NCBI RefSeq assembly: GCF_002269125.1
Contig: NZ_NQKI01000039.1
Location: forward strand, 1 to 44,939
Direction: 5' to 3'
Length of the DNA stretch: 44,939 nt
From: Pseudomonas lundensis
GTDB taxonomy: Bacteria > Pseudomonadota > Gammaproteobacteria > Pseudomonadales > Pseudomonadaceae
Every line of letters starts with the position of its first letter. Position 1 is the first letter of the stretch. The translations under genes and the position numbers were made by a program. The notes beneath the pieces were generated by a model. The model searched no databases and had not been told where the DNA came from. It worked only from the letters and a program-made list of their open reading frames with translations. Shown one piece after another: positions 7,631 to 14,572 of this stretch.

Positions 7631-7726
7631 CTAGCCGATGACTTTGGTCAGGTTCGGCACAATCAATAGCAAAGTTGTGGCGAAAAGGATAAGTCCAGCC
7701 TGGCGGAGTTTAGTGTGCTTGAGCAT
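7631..7726 (-). CDS. 31-residue single-span membrane peptide
   Basis: A short frame beginning MLKHTKLRQAGL and followed by the hydrophobic run ILFATTLLLIVPNL, ending 'TKVIG' and TAG. A charged N-terminus followed by one transmembrane segment is typical of real bacterial small membrane proteins. AAGGCAG lies about eight bases before the ATG. It sits alone, just upstream of the rhodanese/cytochrome pair on the same strand. Function unknown. It seems familiar as a conserved Pseudomonas small protein, but I cannot prove that from the sequence. Confidence 0.55.
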   Translation of the reverse strand: MLKHTKLRQAGLILFATTLLLIVPNLTKVIG

Positions 7727-8133
7727 GGCTATCTGCCTTTATTGTTATTCCTGAAAAACGGCACCGCGCGACAGTAACGACATGTCCTTGCGTTTCGCTG
7801 CGGCTGACAGGTTTACCTTAGAGCCGGTATTCCACGTCGCTTAGAACCCTTTCACATCATGTAAGTGAAGAACGTTTCTAAAACGCTATTAGCTGTCACG
7901 CGTTATGTCTGATAGCCCGTTGCTAGACGCAACGGATAATCAAAGGGTGAGAGTACTTAGTGAGCTACCGTTCGTCAGCCCGTGGACGGACGGTCCTTTT
8001 CTATAGGTCATGCAACGCCCAGCGGCCTACGGAACCGTTTCAACGCGTGCAGTGCTTGCCTTGAATTACCGTTTCAAGGCAGGCTCTATGCATCGTTTTC
8101 ATCACTTCTGTATTCATCGCGCCAGGTACTTTT
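7727..8133. other. 407-base gap between divergent genes
   Basis: The gap lies between the small membrane peptide (minus) and the amidotransferase (plus). I see no coding frame worth calling. It contains an inverted repeat at 8057-8081 (separate entry) and should hold both promoters, but no clear -35/-10 pair stands out. Confidence 0.5.
8057..8081 (+). promoter_or_regulatory. Nine-base inverted repeat ahead of the amidotransferase
   Basis: TGCCTTGAA (8057-8065) is the exact reverse complement of TTCAAGGCA (8073-8081), with a seven-base spacer. It ends 52 bases before the ATG. Either a 5' UTR hairpin or a repressor/activator site would fit. Confidence 0.45.
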
Positions 8134-8862
8134 ATGTCGTTACGCATTTGCATTCTGGAAACCGACGTTCTGCGTCCTGAGTTTGTGGATCAATACCAGG
8201 GCTATGGGCAGATGTTTAAGCGTCTGTTTACCCAACAACCTATTCCCGCAGAATTTACGGTGTTCAATGTCATGCAGGGTGAATACCCTGCAGATGATGA
8301 GGCTTACGATGCGTATCTGGTAACGGGCAGCAAGGCCGACTCGTTTGCTACTGACCCGTGGATTGAAACCCTTAAGCGTTATTTGCTGACCCGCTATGAG
8401 CGTGGCGACAAGTTGCTGGGCGTGTGCTTCGGCCATCAATTGCTGGCGCTGTTGTTAGGCGGCAAGAGTGAGCGCGCGAGCCAGGGGTGGGGCGTAGGCA
8501 CTCACCAATACACGTTGGCAACCAAGGCACCGTGGATGAGCCCGGCCGTGGAAGACCTGACATTGCTGATCAGTCATCAGGATCAGGTCACCGCATTGCC
8601 CGAAAACGCCACCGTGATTGCGTCCAGCGATTTCTGCCCGTTTGCCGCCTACCACATCAACGATCAGGTGCTGTGCTTCCAGGGGCACCCCGAATTCATT
8701 CACGACTACTCTCGTGCGTTGCTGGACCTGCGTCAGGATGCGTTGGGGGCTGACGTCTACGGCTCGGGCATTGCCAGCCTTGCCAAGGACCATCACGGTC
8801 AGACCGTAGCAGAGTGGATGATGCGTTTCGTGGCGCACAAGCCTGAATCCCAAACCGTGTGA
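8134..8862 (+). CDS. Class I glutamine amidotransferase (GMP-synthase-like)
   Basis: A 242-residue stand-alone GATase1 domain. The nucleophile elbow is 'GVCFGHQ' (Cys98), and the His185-Glu187 pair lies in 'QGHPEF'. The catalytic triad is therefore complete and glutamine hydrolysis is likely. The sequence resembles the GMP synthase-like amidotransferases (YfeJ type) often found as single genes in Pseudomonas. The ammonia acceptor is unknown, and gamma-glutamyl hydrolase activity is an alternative. No synthetase partner lies beside it. A hairpin at 8885-8904 separates it from the convergent corA. Confidence 0.85.
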   Translation: MSLRICILETDVLRPEFVDQYQGYGQMFKRLFTQQPIPAEFTVFNVMQGEYPADDEAYDAYLVTGSKADSFATDPWIETLKRYLLTRYERGDKLLGVCFGHQLLALLLGGKSERASQGWGVGTHQYTLATKAPWMSPAVEDLTLLISHQDQVTALPENATVIASSDFCPFAAYHINDQVLCFQGHPEFIHDYSRALLDLRQDALGADVYGSGIASLAKDHHGQTVAEWMMRFVAHKPESQTV

Positions 8863-8884
8863 GGGCCGAGCGCAGGTGACGTGG

Positions 8885-8904
8885 GCGGGCACTTGTCTGC
8901 CCGC
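8885..8904. terminator. Shared hairpin between convergent amidotransferase and corA
   Basis: GCGGGC (8885-8890) pairs with GCCCGC (8899-8904). It lies between the two stop codons and could serve both strands, though the T-run is weak. Confidence 0.45.
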
Positions 8905-8908
8905 GTAT

Positions 8909-9880
8909 TTATAGCCAGCCCGAACGCTTGAAACTGGCCCACAACGCCGTTACGCCCACACCAATAAACCCCAGCACCCCAAAGTATCCGTAATGCCAGC
9001 TCAGCTCCGGCATGTTCTGGAAGTTCATCCCGTAAATGCCGGCCACGGCAGTTGGAAACGCAAGGATCGCCGCCCATGCGGCGAATTTTCGCTGCACAGT
9101 GCTTTGCCTTGAAGACTCCAGCAGCACAACCACTTCAATTGTCTGGCTGGCGATGTCCCGTAGCGTCGAAAGGTCTTCCATCTGACGGGTGACATGAATT
9201 TGCACGTCCCGAAAATAGGGGCGCATGTTCTTGTCGATAAACGGGAAGGTCAGGCGTTGCAGTTCTTCACTGATTTCCACCATGGGCGCCACATAGCGGC
9301 GCAATCGCAGTACATCGCGACGCAGGCTGTGCAGATGCACGATATCCGCCTCTTTAAGCGAGTTGCCCATGATGCTTTTTTCAAGTGCTTCGATCTCAGC
9401 GTGAATCGCCTCACTCACGGGTTGATAGCTTTCAGTGACAAAGTCCAATAGCGCATACAGCACAAAATCTTCGCCGTGATCCAGCAGCAAGGGGCGCGCC
9501 TCACAACGTTGGCGCACGGCCTTGTATGAAGCTGAATGACCATTGCGGCAGGTGATGATGTAACCGTTCCCCGCGAAGATATGGGTTTCGACAAACTCCA
9601 GTTTGCCCTCATGACGAATCGGTGAATAAATCACGATAAACAGCGCGTCACCGAAGGTTTCCAGTTTGGGGCGGCTGTGCTGCTCCAGGGCATCTTCAAT
9701 GGCCAGTTCGTGCAGGTTGAACTGGCGCTGCAAATTGCTGATTTCTTGTGCGTCAGGCTGCTCAAGGCCAATCCAGACGAAATGACCGGGTTTTTTGGCC
9801 CAATCGCTGCCTTCGTCGAGCGTGATATTGCTGATTTTCTTGCCAGCGTTGTACACCGCGGCAGCAACAACTCTCCCCAT
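8909..9880 (-). CDS. corA: CorA-family magnesium/cobalt transporter
   Basis: A 323-residue protein with a large cytoplasmic N-terminal domain and two transmembrane helices at the C-terminus. The first helix ends in the diagnostic 'YGMNF' (GMN) selectivity motif, and the protein closes with the basic tail 'ASFKRSGWL'. These features define CorA channels, which take up Mg2+ (and Co2+, Ni2+) as pentamers gated by cytoplasmic Mg2+. The length is normal. The gene is isolated, convergent with the amidotransferase and 83 bases downstream of plsC on the same strand. The ribosome site before the ATG is weak. A ZntB-type exporter is a less likely alternative. Confidence 0.88.
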   Translation of the reverse strand: MGRVVAAAVYNAGKKISNITLDEGSDWAKKPGHFVWIGLEQPDAQEISNLQRQFNLHELAIEDALEQHSRPKLETFGDALFIVIYSPIRHEGKLEFVETHIFAGNGYIITCRNGHSASYKAVRQRCEARPLLLDHGEDFVLYALLDFVTESYQPVSEAIHAEIEALEKSIMGNSLKEADIVHLHSLRRDVLRLRRYVAPMVEISEELQRLTFPFIDKNMRPYFRDVQIHVTRQMEDLSTLRDIASQTIEVVVLLESSRQSTVQRKFAAWAAILAFPTAVAGIYGMNFQNMPELSWHYGYFGVLGFIGVGVTALWASFKRSGWL

Positions 9881-9963
9881 AGTTTTAATCGCTTCTTCTT
9901 CAAAGGGTTAGGGCACGAAGATGCAGCTTAGCGTGCAATGCTCCACTTTGAGTCAACAAACAT

Positions 9964-10752
9964 TCAGAGGTTTGGGTTGGATGCGGCTTGCTTGCTCTTC
10001 CTGTCGCGCAGAGCTGATGGGTGCTGGCTTTGCTGGGCCATCACTTCGCGATCCATGGCCTCGATACAGTCGCGCATCTGTTCGCGGCACATTTCCATCA
10101 GCCTTGGCATGTCGTCCAGCGTCAAACCGGACGTCGGGATGGCGGGCAGAGACCTAATCTGTATATCTGCGCTGTGCCAGCGGTTGAGCTTCAGGTGTTG
10201 GCTGTAAGTGCTGACACACACCGGCACAATCGGTACTCCGGCAGTAATCGCCATTTGAAAGGCGCCTTTCTTGAAGGGCAGCAACGTTTTGCCCAAGTTC
10301 CGAGTGCCCTCAGGGAAAACCCAGATCGAGGTGTCTTTTTCCTGAAGCGTGCGGGCTGTGGTCAGCATCGATTTACGCGCTTTCTGCGCATTGCCACGAT
10401 CAATCAAGACGTTGCCCGCCAGCCAGAACAATTGCCCGAAAAGCGGAACCCATTTCAGGCTTTTTTTACCGATGCATACCGTGCGGCGAGGCACGACATT
10501 GCCAAATACAAACAAATCGTAATTGGACTGGTGGTTGGCAATGATGACGCAGCTTTGCGGCTTATCCATCAGTGGGCCGACTTCGGTTTTCAGCTTATAG
10601 CCCATGATCCATTTGGACGGTAGTGCGTAGAGGCGCGCGCAGAGGCGGCTATTGTCAGGGTTGAAGGGCCGACACAGGCCGAGCAACACACCGAGAACAC
10701 CGGCCATCAGAAAATGCACACTCATCAACAACATACGGAACGAAAGTAGCAT
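9964..10752 (-). CDS. plsC: 1-acyl-sn-glycerol-3-phosphate acyltransferase (PlsC family)
   Basis: A 262-residue protein with an N-terminal hydrophobic anchor (about 1-25) and the acyltransferase motifs 'NHQSNYD' (NHX4D) and 'FPEGTRN'. These belong to enzymes that acylate lysophosphatidic acid to phosphatidic acid at the inner membrane in phospholipid synthesis. The C-terminal ~40 residues are basic and Gln/Ser-rich. Pseudomonads carry several PlsC paralogues, so which acyl donor or lysolipid this one prefers cannot be told. Met7 is a possible alternative start. Confidence 0.87.
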   Translation of the reverse strand: MLLSFRMLLMSVHFLMAGVLGVLLGLCRPFNPDNSRLCARLYALPSKWIMGYKLKTEVGPLMDKPQSCVIIANHQSNYDLFVFGNVVPRRTVCIGKKSLKWVPLFGQLFWLAGNVLIDRGNAQKARKSMLTTARTLQEKDTSIWVFPEGTRNLGKTLLPFKKGAFQMAITAGVPIVPVCVSTYSQHLKLNRWHSADIQIRSLPAIPTSGLTLDDMPRLMEMCREQMRDCIEAMDREVMAQQSQHPSALRDRKSKQAASNPNL

Positions 10753-10927
10753 TTACAGGCTCGTCAAAACAAAAGGTGGCGCAGTGTACGGACGTGCACT
10801 GTATTCGGCAATTACTCAGATACATGTAGGAGATGGCTGATGTTTAAGCACATGTTTCAACGCGGGGGCGTGGGGGCGGGATAGAGCGTTTTCGGAACGA
10901 TCACCAAAACAAGTAGGAAACAACGAA

Positions 10928-10961
10928 GGGCATCTCGACGGCAGGGTCAGTCGAGATGCCC
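10928..10961 (-). terminator. Strong hairpin after the crotonase gene
   Basis: GGGCATCTCGAC (10928-10939) is perfectly complementary to GTCGAGATGCCC (10950-10961), a 12-base-pair stem. On the minus strand it is followed by TTCGTTGTTT. Confidence 0.75.
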
Positions 10962-10966
10962 GAGCC

Positions 10967-11656
10967 TCAAATCAGGTGAGCCTGATCGAGTTTGATTGCG
11001 TTATCGAGTGTGTCCAGCAGTGCCTTGCGAACCTTAAGCTTGGTGTTCTTGTGCGCTTTCATGTTGATTTTTTTCAACTGACGAGCTGCTTCGAGTGCCG
11101 CCGCCTGTAGCTCCTCGGGTTGTACCACCTTGTCGAGGAAGCCTGCATCCACTGCGGTTTGAGGGTTAAACATTTCACCGTTGATCACCGAGCGATGGAA
11201 TGCCGACTTGCGCAGACGGTCACGGGCCAGCTCAATGCCCGCGTGATGCATGGTCATGCCGATTTGCACTTCATTGAGGCCAATGCTGAACGGGCCGTCG
11301 ACGCCAATCCGATAATCCACCGACAATAAGAGAAAGGCGCCTTTGGCGACTGCGTGACCCGGACAGGCCACCACCACAGGGAATGGATGCGCCAACAGTC
11401 GGCGCGCCAGGGTTGAACCCTGAGTAACCAGACTGACCGCTTGTTCAGGACCGGCCGTCATCACCTTCAAGTCATACCCGCCGGAAAGAATGCCCGGCTG
11501 CCCGGTGATGATCACCACTGCACGATCTTGTTCAGCGCGATCCAGCGCTGCATTAAAGGCGGCGATAACCTCCGGGGAAATGGCATTGACCTTGCCGTTG
11601 CTCAGGGTCAGCGTGGCAATCCCGTCTTCCAGGTGATAAGCAATCAGGTCACTCAT
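10967..11656 (-). CDS. Enoyl-CoA hydratase/isomerase (crotonase) family protein
   Basis: A 229-residue protein with the crotonase fold. It has the N-terminal 'IATLTLSNGKVNAIS', the oxyanion-hole segment 'SGGYDLKVM', and a second 'KGAFLLLSVDYRIG' segment. Members hydrate or isomerise acyl-CoA double bonds. The usual catalytic glutamates are not obvious: the second region reads 'SIGLNEVQIGMTM', keeping one Glu. The precise reaction is open. AAGGAA lies before the ATG. It is a single gene with its own terminator, divergent from tRNA-Ser. Confidence 0.82.
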   Translation of the reverse strand: MSDLIAYHLEDGIATLTLSNGKVNAISPEVIAAFNAALDRAEQDRAVVIITGQPGILSGGYDLKVMTAGPEQAVSLVTQGSTLARRLLAHPFPVVVACPGHAVAKGAFLLLSVDYRIGVDGPFSIGLNEVQIGMTMHHAGIELARDRLRKSAFHRSVINGEMFNPQTAVDAGFLDKVVQPEELQAAALEAARQLKKINMKAHKNTKLKVRKALLDTLDNAIKLDQAHLI

Positions 11657-11887
11657 GGCGCAATTCCTTGTATTGAAGTGGAGCAGACGTTACCCAGCTG
11701 CGTGCGACAGGTAAAGCGTCGTGACTGACTGATGAGTCAGCTGTTATGAACGCTTCTTCGATATAGACGGCGTGCTGCGCTGGATCGGGCAGACACGTGC
11801 GCAGACAGGGATTGGCCGAAATGCTTCCTTTTAGACGCCTTAAAAAACCTGATGGGCGTAAGCGCATGAAAATTCTGAAAAAAACAT

Positions 11888-11916
11888 TTGTCATATCGAA
11901 AGGTTTCGACTACATT
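11888..11916 (+). promoter_or_regulatory. Sigma70-type promoter of tRNA-Ser
   Basis: TTGTCA (11888-11893), a 17-base spacer and TACATT (11911-11916) give a near-consensus promoter about 40 bases before the tRNA. The region after the -10 box is GC-rich (GCGCGCC), a feature known from stringently controlled stable-RNA promoters. Confidence 0.75.
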
Positions 11917-11954
11917 AGCGCGCCTCGACAGACAGAACATGTTTGAAGAGATAC

Positions 11955-12044
11955 GGTGAAGTGTCCGAGTGGCTTAAGGAGCACGCCTGGAAAGTGTGTA
12001 TACAAGAAATTGTATCGAGAGTTCGAATCTCTCCTTCACCGCCA
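11955..12044 (+). tRNA. tRNA-Ser (anticodon GGA)
   Basis: The acceptor stem GGTGAAG pairs with CTTCACC, followed by discriminator G and an encoded CCA. The anticodon stem CACGC/GTGTG encloses the loop CTGGAAA, with anticodon GGA at 11989-11991. A long variable arm (TACAA-GAAA-TTGTA), typical of serine tRNAs, and the T arm GAGAG-TTCGAAT-CTCTC complete it. It reads UCC and UCU codons. The prophage debris directly downstream suggests its 3' end served as an integration site. Confidence 0.97.
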
Positions 12045-12058
12045 CATTAAGTAAACAC

Positions 12059-12093
12059 AAACCCCTGATTTTCCTAGAGAAAGTCGGGGGTTT
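12059..12093 (+). terminator. Terminator after tRNA-Ser
   Basis: AAACCCCTGA (12059-12068) pairs with TCGGGGGTTT (12084-12093), with a T-rich right flank. Confidence 0.7.
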
Positions 12094-12203
12094 GTGGTTT
12101 CTGGCGTCTGGAAAAGGGCGATCTGGGGACATCCATGGGAATACGGGCTGCTGAACTGCCCGTGTTCTGCCCCTGAATACCAGGGCTAAAACAGCACTTT
12201 TGG

Positions 12204-12308
12204 CTACATATTCAGGGCGTGTTGCAGGATGCCGATGACGTCCGGCCCATCCTCGTTAATCCTTGTCCCGTAGTGCTGGCGGATCATGTTCGTGCTGGTG
12301 TGCCTCAC
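12204..12308 (-). pseudogene. Phage-type tyrosine integrase, C-terminal fragment
   Basis: In one minus frame the segment reads HTSTNMIRQHYGTRI followed by NEDGPDVIGILQHALNM and stop. 'HTST..I..HYG' is the conserved end of tyrosine recombinases, with the late catalytic His and the nucleophilic Tyr. About 35 codons remain. A stop (TAG) lies just upstream at 12309-12311, so the remainder, including the catalytic Arg box, is gone. No function is expected. Confidence 0.65.
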
Positions 12309-12316
12309 CTACGTAG

Positions 12317-12649
12317 AAAAACTTGCCCTGGCTTGAGTGCGCCGTACGTTATGACCGGGCCCATACCTTCCACTATATGGGCCCGCCTTGTTGGCAGGCG
12401 GCAGGGTACGGCGTGGACTTTCCGTTTGATAACTATGGGCGGATGGCCGACTTCATGCGCCGCTGTAAAGGCAAGGTGAGGGGCAGCATTAACGATCACC
12501 CGGATATACGGCGGGTGATCGAGGGCTTTCACTTTGAGACGGTGGATATTCGGTACAGCACCGCGAATCAGCGGCAGCGGAAGGCTGAGGTTATCGGTGA
12601 GTTGGTGGTTATGAATTGGACGCCGGAAGCGCTTGGGATGTTGTTTTGA
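12317..12649 (+). pseudogene. Phage D12-class DNA adenine methylase, C-terminal fragment
   Basis: About 110 codons survive. They match the end of phage Dam-type N6-adenine methylases: 'RYDRAHTFHYMGPPCW', 'GYGVDFPFDNYGRMADFM', 'SINDHPDIRRV', 'DIRYSTANQRQ' and 'GELVVMNW'. The catalytic DPPY motif reads GPPC here, so both the Asp and the Tyr needed for adenine methylation are lost. The N-terminal SAM-binding region is missing and a TAG lies directly upstream. An inactive relic of the deleted prophage. Confidence 0.75.
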
Positions 12650-12657
12650 TGTGAGGG

Positions 12658-12687
12658 TGTCGCGGGTATGAGTTCGTACCCGCGACA
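12658..12687. terminator. 11-base-pair hairpin after the methylase relic
   Basis: TGTCGCGGGTA (12658-12668) is perfectly complementary to TACCCGCGACA (12677-12687). It is probably the original terminator of the phage operon and could act on both strands. Confidence 0.6.
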
Positions 12688-12796
12688 AATTTCTAGCTGC
12701 AAAGCCTAAGAGATACATCAATTCACTGTTGATGGGGGCGCCTAGTACCGTCATAACTTCTATGGCCTGATCTTGCGTCAGATCATTTTCACCCAT
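12686..12796 (-). pseudogene. Possible 5' fragment of a small phage-type gene
   Basis: A minus frame starting at ATG 12796 reads 'MGENDLTQDQAIEVMTVLG' then 'APINSELMYLLGFAAR', protein-like in composition for about 37 codons. It then runs into the hairpin and the antisense of the methylase relic, where the composition becomes noise. There is no good ribosome site. It could be a truncated gene or chance. Confidence 0.25.
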
Positions 12797-13083
12797 CGGT
12801 ACATACGCTGCTGCATGACAGGTTTTTCAGTATTGTTATTTGTAACTATCAGGCTATTACACCTGCCATCAATGTGATGGGCAGTTTGTAATTATCGAGT
12901 CGTGTTGAGTGATATAAGCGATTAACGTACTTCCTCGCCTTGTCCCTTGTTATGTAGCCCACTTGGGAGGTTCGATCTATCATTATCAGCTGTAACTGTC
13001 CGTGCGTTATCATGGATTAACCTGAATTAATCTGGATAAACTCGCGTTTCGACGTGGTGGGTATTTTTACAGGAAGGTGGCGT
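12797..13083. other. AT-rich non-coding spacer before the accessory cassette
   Basis: Visibly more AT-rich than the flanking core genes. No convincing gene. It contains the tandem repeat at 13013-13042 (own entry). The base composition fits acquired DNA. Confidence 0.5.
13013..13042. repeat. Three tandem 10-base repeats
   Basis: TGGATTAACC, TGAATTAATC and TGGATAAACT follow each other without gaps. Each differs from the first at two or three positions. A ten-base period puts equivalent bases on one face of the helix, as in arrays bound by a cooperative regulator. It lies about 40 bases before a small frame and about 355 before the acyl-CoA dehydrogenase gene. Confidence 0.5.
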
Positions 13084-13179
13084 ATGTGTACGGTGATAAA
13101 TTATTTTAAACTTGATGGTGTATGTGTGTTTGTGGGGGTGTTTCTAAGTCAGTTTTTCAGGTTGCTTTGTTTATTGTAG
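13084..13179 (+). CDS. Possible 31-residue hydrophobic peptide or leader
   Basis: ATG at 13084 is preceded by AGGAAGG at good distance. The product is MCTVINYFKLDGVCVFVGV followed by FLSQFFRLLCLL, so mostly hydrophobic and Cys/Phe-rich. It precedes the cassette by 217 bases. It could be a leader peptide, a toxin-like peptide or a chance frame; nothing distinguishes them here. Confidence 0.25.
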   Translation: MCTVINYFKLDGVCVFVGVFLSQFFRLLCLL

Positions 13180-13396
13180 TCGTTCGGGTTGCTGCCGATT
13201 GCATGTGTGGCCGCTTAAGGCGAACCATGTGTTGATTGTTGTGTGTCAGAAAAATTTGCATAAAAAGAAGGTTGCGGATTTTTTTTTGTCGCCTAAGCTT
13301 GGCCTTGGGTTGCGTGCGTCGTGAACCAAAATTGGAAGTTGGTTGTTTGTGTGCCCGCAAGGGCAGGTTGTGCTATTCGCCGTGGAAGGAGCTGCG

Positions 13397-14563
13397 ATGA
13401 ATATAGAGTGGCAAGGTGCTCAGGATATAAAAGATATTTACGGATGCCTTATAGATACTGAATTGAATGTTTCAGTTGAGGCTCGTGATCAGGCATCGGC
13501 TGTGATTACACACGCGCAAATGCAAAAGTTTGCCGGGCTTGGGATTTATACCTATAACCTGCCAGAAGCATGGGGTGGTTTGGGGTGGAAATATGCTCCA
13601 TGGGGGCACGTGTTAGAAAAGATAGGTTATTTGTCTCTGGACGTCTCTTTCCCTTTTCTAATATCTGTCAGGATGTCATTCATCACGGCATTATTAGCTG
13701 TTCAGCGTGCTGATATCAATGACGTGTATATAAAGGATTTGATAGAGGGAAAAAAAGCGGGCGCGTTTGCTTACACAGAGAACGCAGATGCATTTTCATT
13801 TTTATCATGTGCAGTGCCTGAAAAGGGTGCTGAGTACTACGTGTTAAATGGATTGAAAGCAATTGTCACGGGCGCAGAAACTGCAGATATTTTTTTAATG
13901 TTTGTCCGTGCAGAGACTGCGGATATCCAGGTGTTTTTAGTGCGCGCTGATGACCCGGGTGTTGCAATAACGCCTCGTGCCATGCACGGCTGCCGTTCCA
14001 CGGGGATTGCCACAGTGGAAATGGTCAATGTCAGGGTACATAAGAGTCGATTGCTGATTGCAACGGATGGTCTAAGCTTTGCTCAGCGTTACTTCCTCAA
14101 TTGTCGACGCGCTTTACAAACCACTTTATTTCTAGGGCGGGCGCGCGCAGTCATTGAGGCGACACTGGCATATCTTCACACCACTGTGCGCCATCAGCGC
14201 CCCTTGATTGATCTTCAGCATGTGCAAGCCTTGGTGGGGGAAATGTACATCTTGCTTGAGTCTGCCAGAACGTCAGTCTTTTACGCCTTGAATCGGCAAG
14301 ACCGAGCGGAGTCCGATCCCTATTGGGATTCAGTCTCTTCGTCCGCAAAATACCAGGCTGTTGAGGCGGTGAATAAAATTGCTGCCTTGGCTTTGAATGT
14401 GACAGGTGGATGGGGATATACCGAGAGTAGTGGCATTGGCCGGGCGCAACGAGATTTTGCATCCTTGATTGCAGGTGCTGATCCTCAAGAGAAACTTAAA
14501 GTTGATATTGGTATTCAGAAAATTCACGAAATGGAAATGCACAATCAACGCTGTCATCAGTAG
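13397..14563 (+). CDS. Acyl-CoA dehydrogenase family flavoprotein of the accessory cassette
   Basis: A 388-residue protein with the full acyl-CoA dehydrogenase layout. The N-terminal helical domain contains 'YNLPEAWGGLGW'. The middle beta domain has 'FAYTENADAFSF', where the family has LTEPxAGSD, and 'YYVLNGLKAIVTGAETADIF'. The C-terminal helical domain ends with 'GGWGYTESSGIGRAQRD'. Several family positions are altered: the TEPxAGSD and R-FG FAD contacts are relaxed, and the Glu after GGWGY is one residue earlier than in medium-chain dehydrogenase. A specialised substrate or chemistry is likely. The start is the ATG with GGAAGGAGC upstream. It leads the cassette; the sulfur carrier follows after nine bases. 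Confidence 0.82.
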   Translation: MNIEWQGAQDIKDIYGCLIDTELNVSVEARDQASAVITHAQMQKFAGLGIYTYNLPEAWGGLGWKYAPWGHVLEKIGYLSLDVSFPFLISVRMSFITALLAVQRADINDVYIKDLIEGKKAGAFAYTENADAFSFLSCAVPEKGAEYYVLNGLKAIVTGAETADIFLMFVRAETADIQVFLVRADDPGVAITPRAMHGCRSTGIATVEMVNVRVHKSRLLIATDGLSFAQRYFLNCRRALQTTLFLGRARAVIEATLAYLHTTVRHQRPLIDLQHVQALVGEMYILLESARTSVFYALNRQDRAESDPYWDSVSSSAKYQAVEAVNKIAALALNVTGGWGYTESSGIGRAQRDFASLIAGADPQEKLKVDIGIQKIHEMEMHNQRCHQ

Positions 14564-14572
14564 GGAGGGATC

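Larger units (their letters stand above)
12045..12690. mobile_element. Prophage scar next to tRNA-Ser
   Basis: Immediately after the tRNA lie two oppositely oriented phage-gene tails: an integrase C-terminus on minus (12204-12308) and an adenine-methylase C-terminus on plus (12317-12649). They are separated by about eight bases. An integrase reading toward the tRNA is the usual arrangement at the left end of a tRNA-integrated prophage. The direct abutment of two 3' ends indicates that a large internal deletion removed the rest. I found no clear second copy of the tRNA 3' end, so the right attachment site is not defined. Confidence 0.65.

Noticed and set aside
12323..12649. Methylase fragment as a functional short enzyme
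   Set aside because: It lacks the SAM-binding half and the DPPY motif is GPPC; better treated as a relic.
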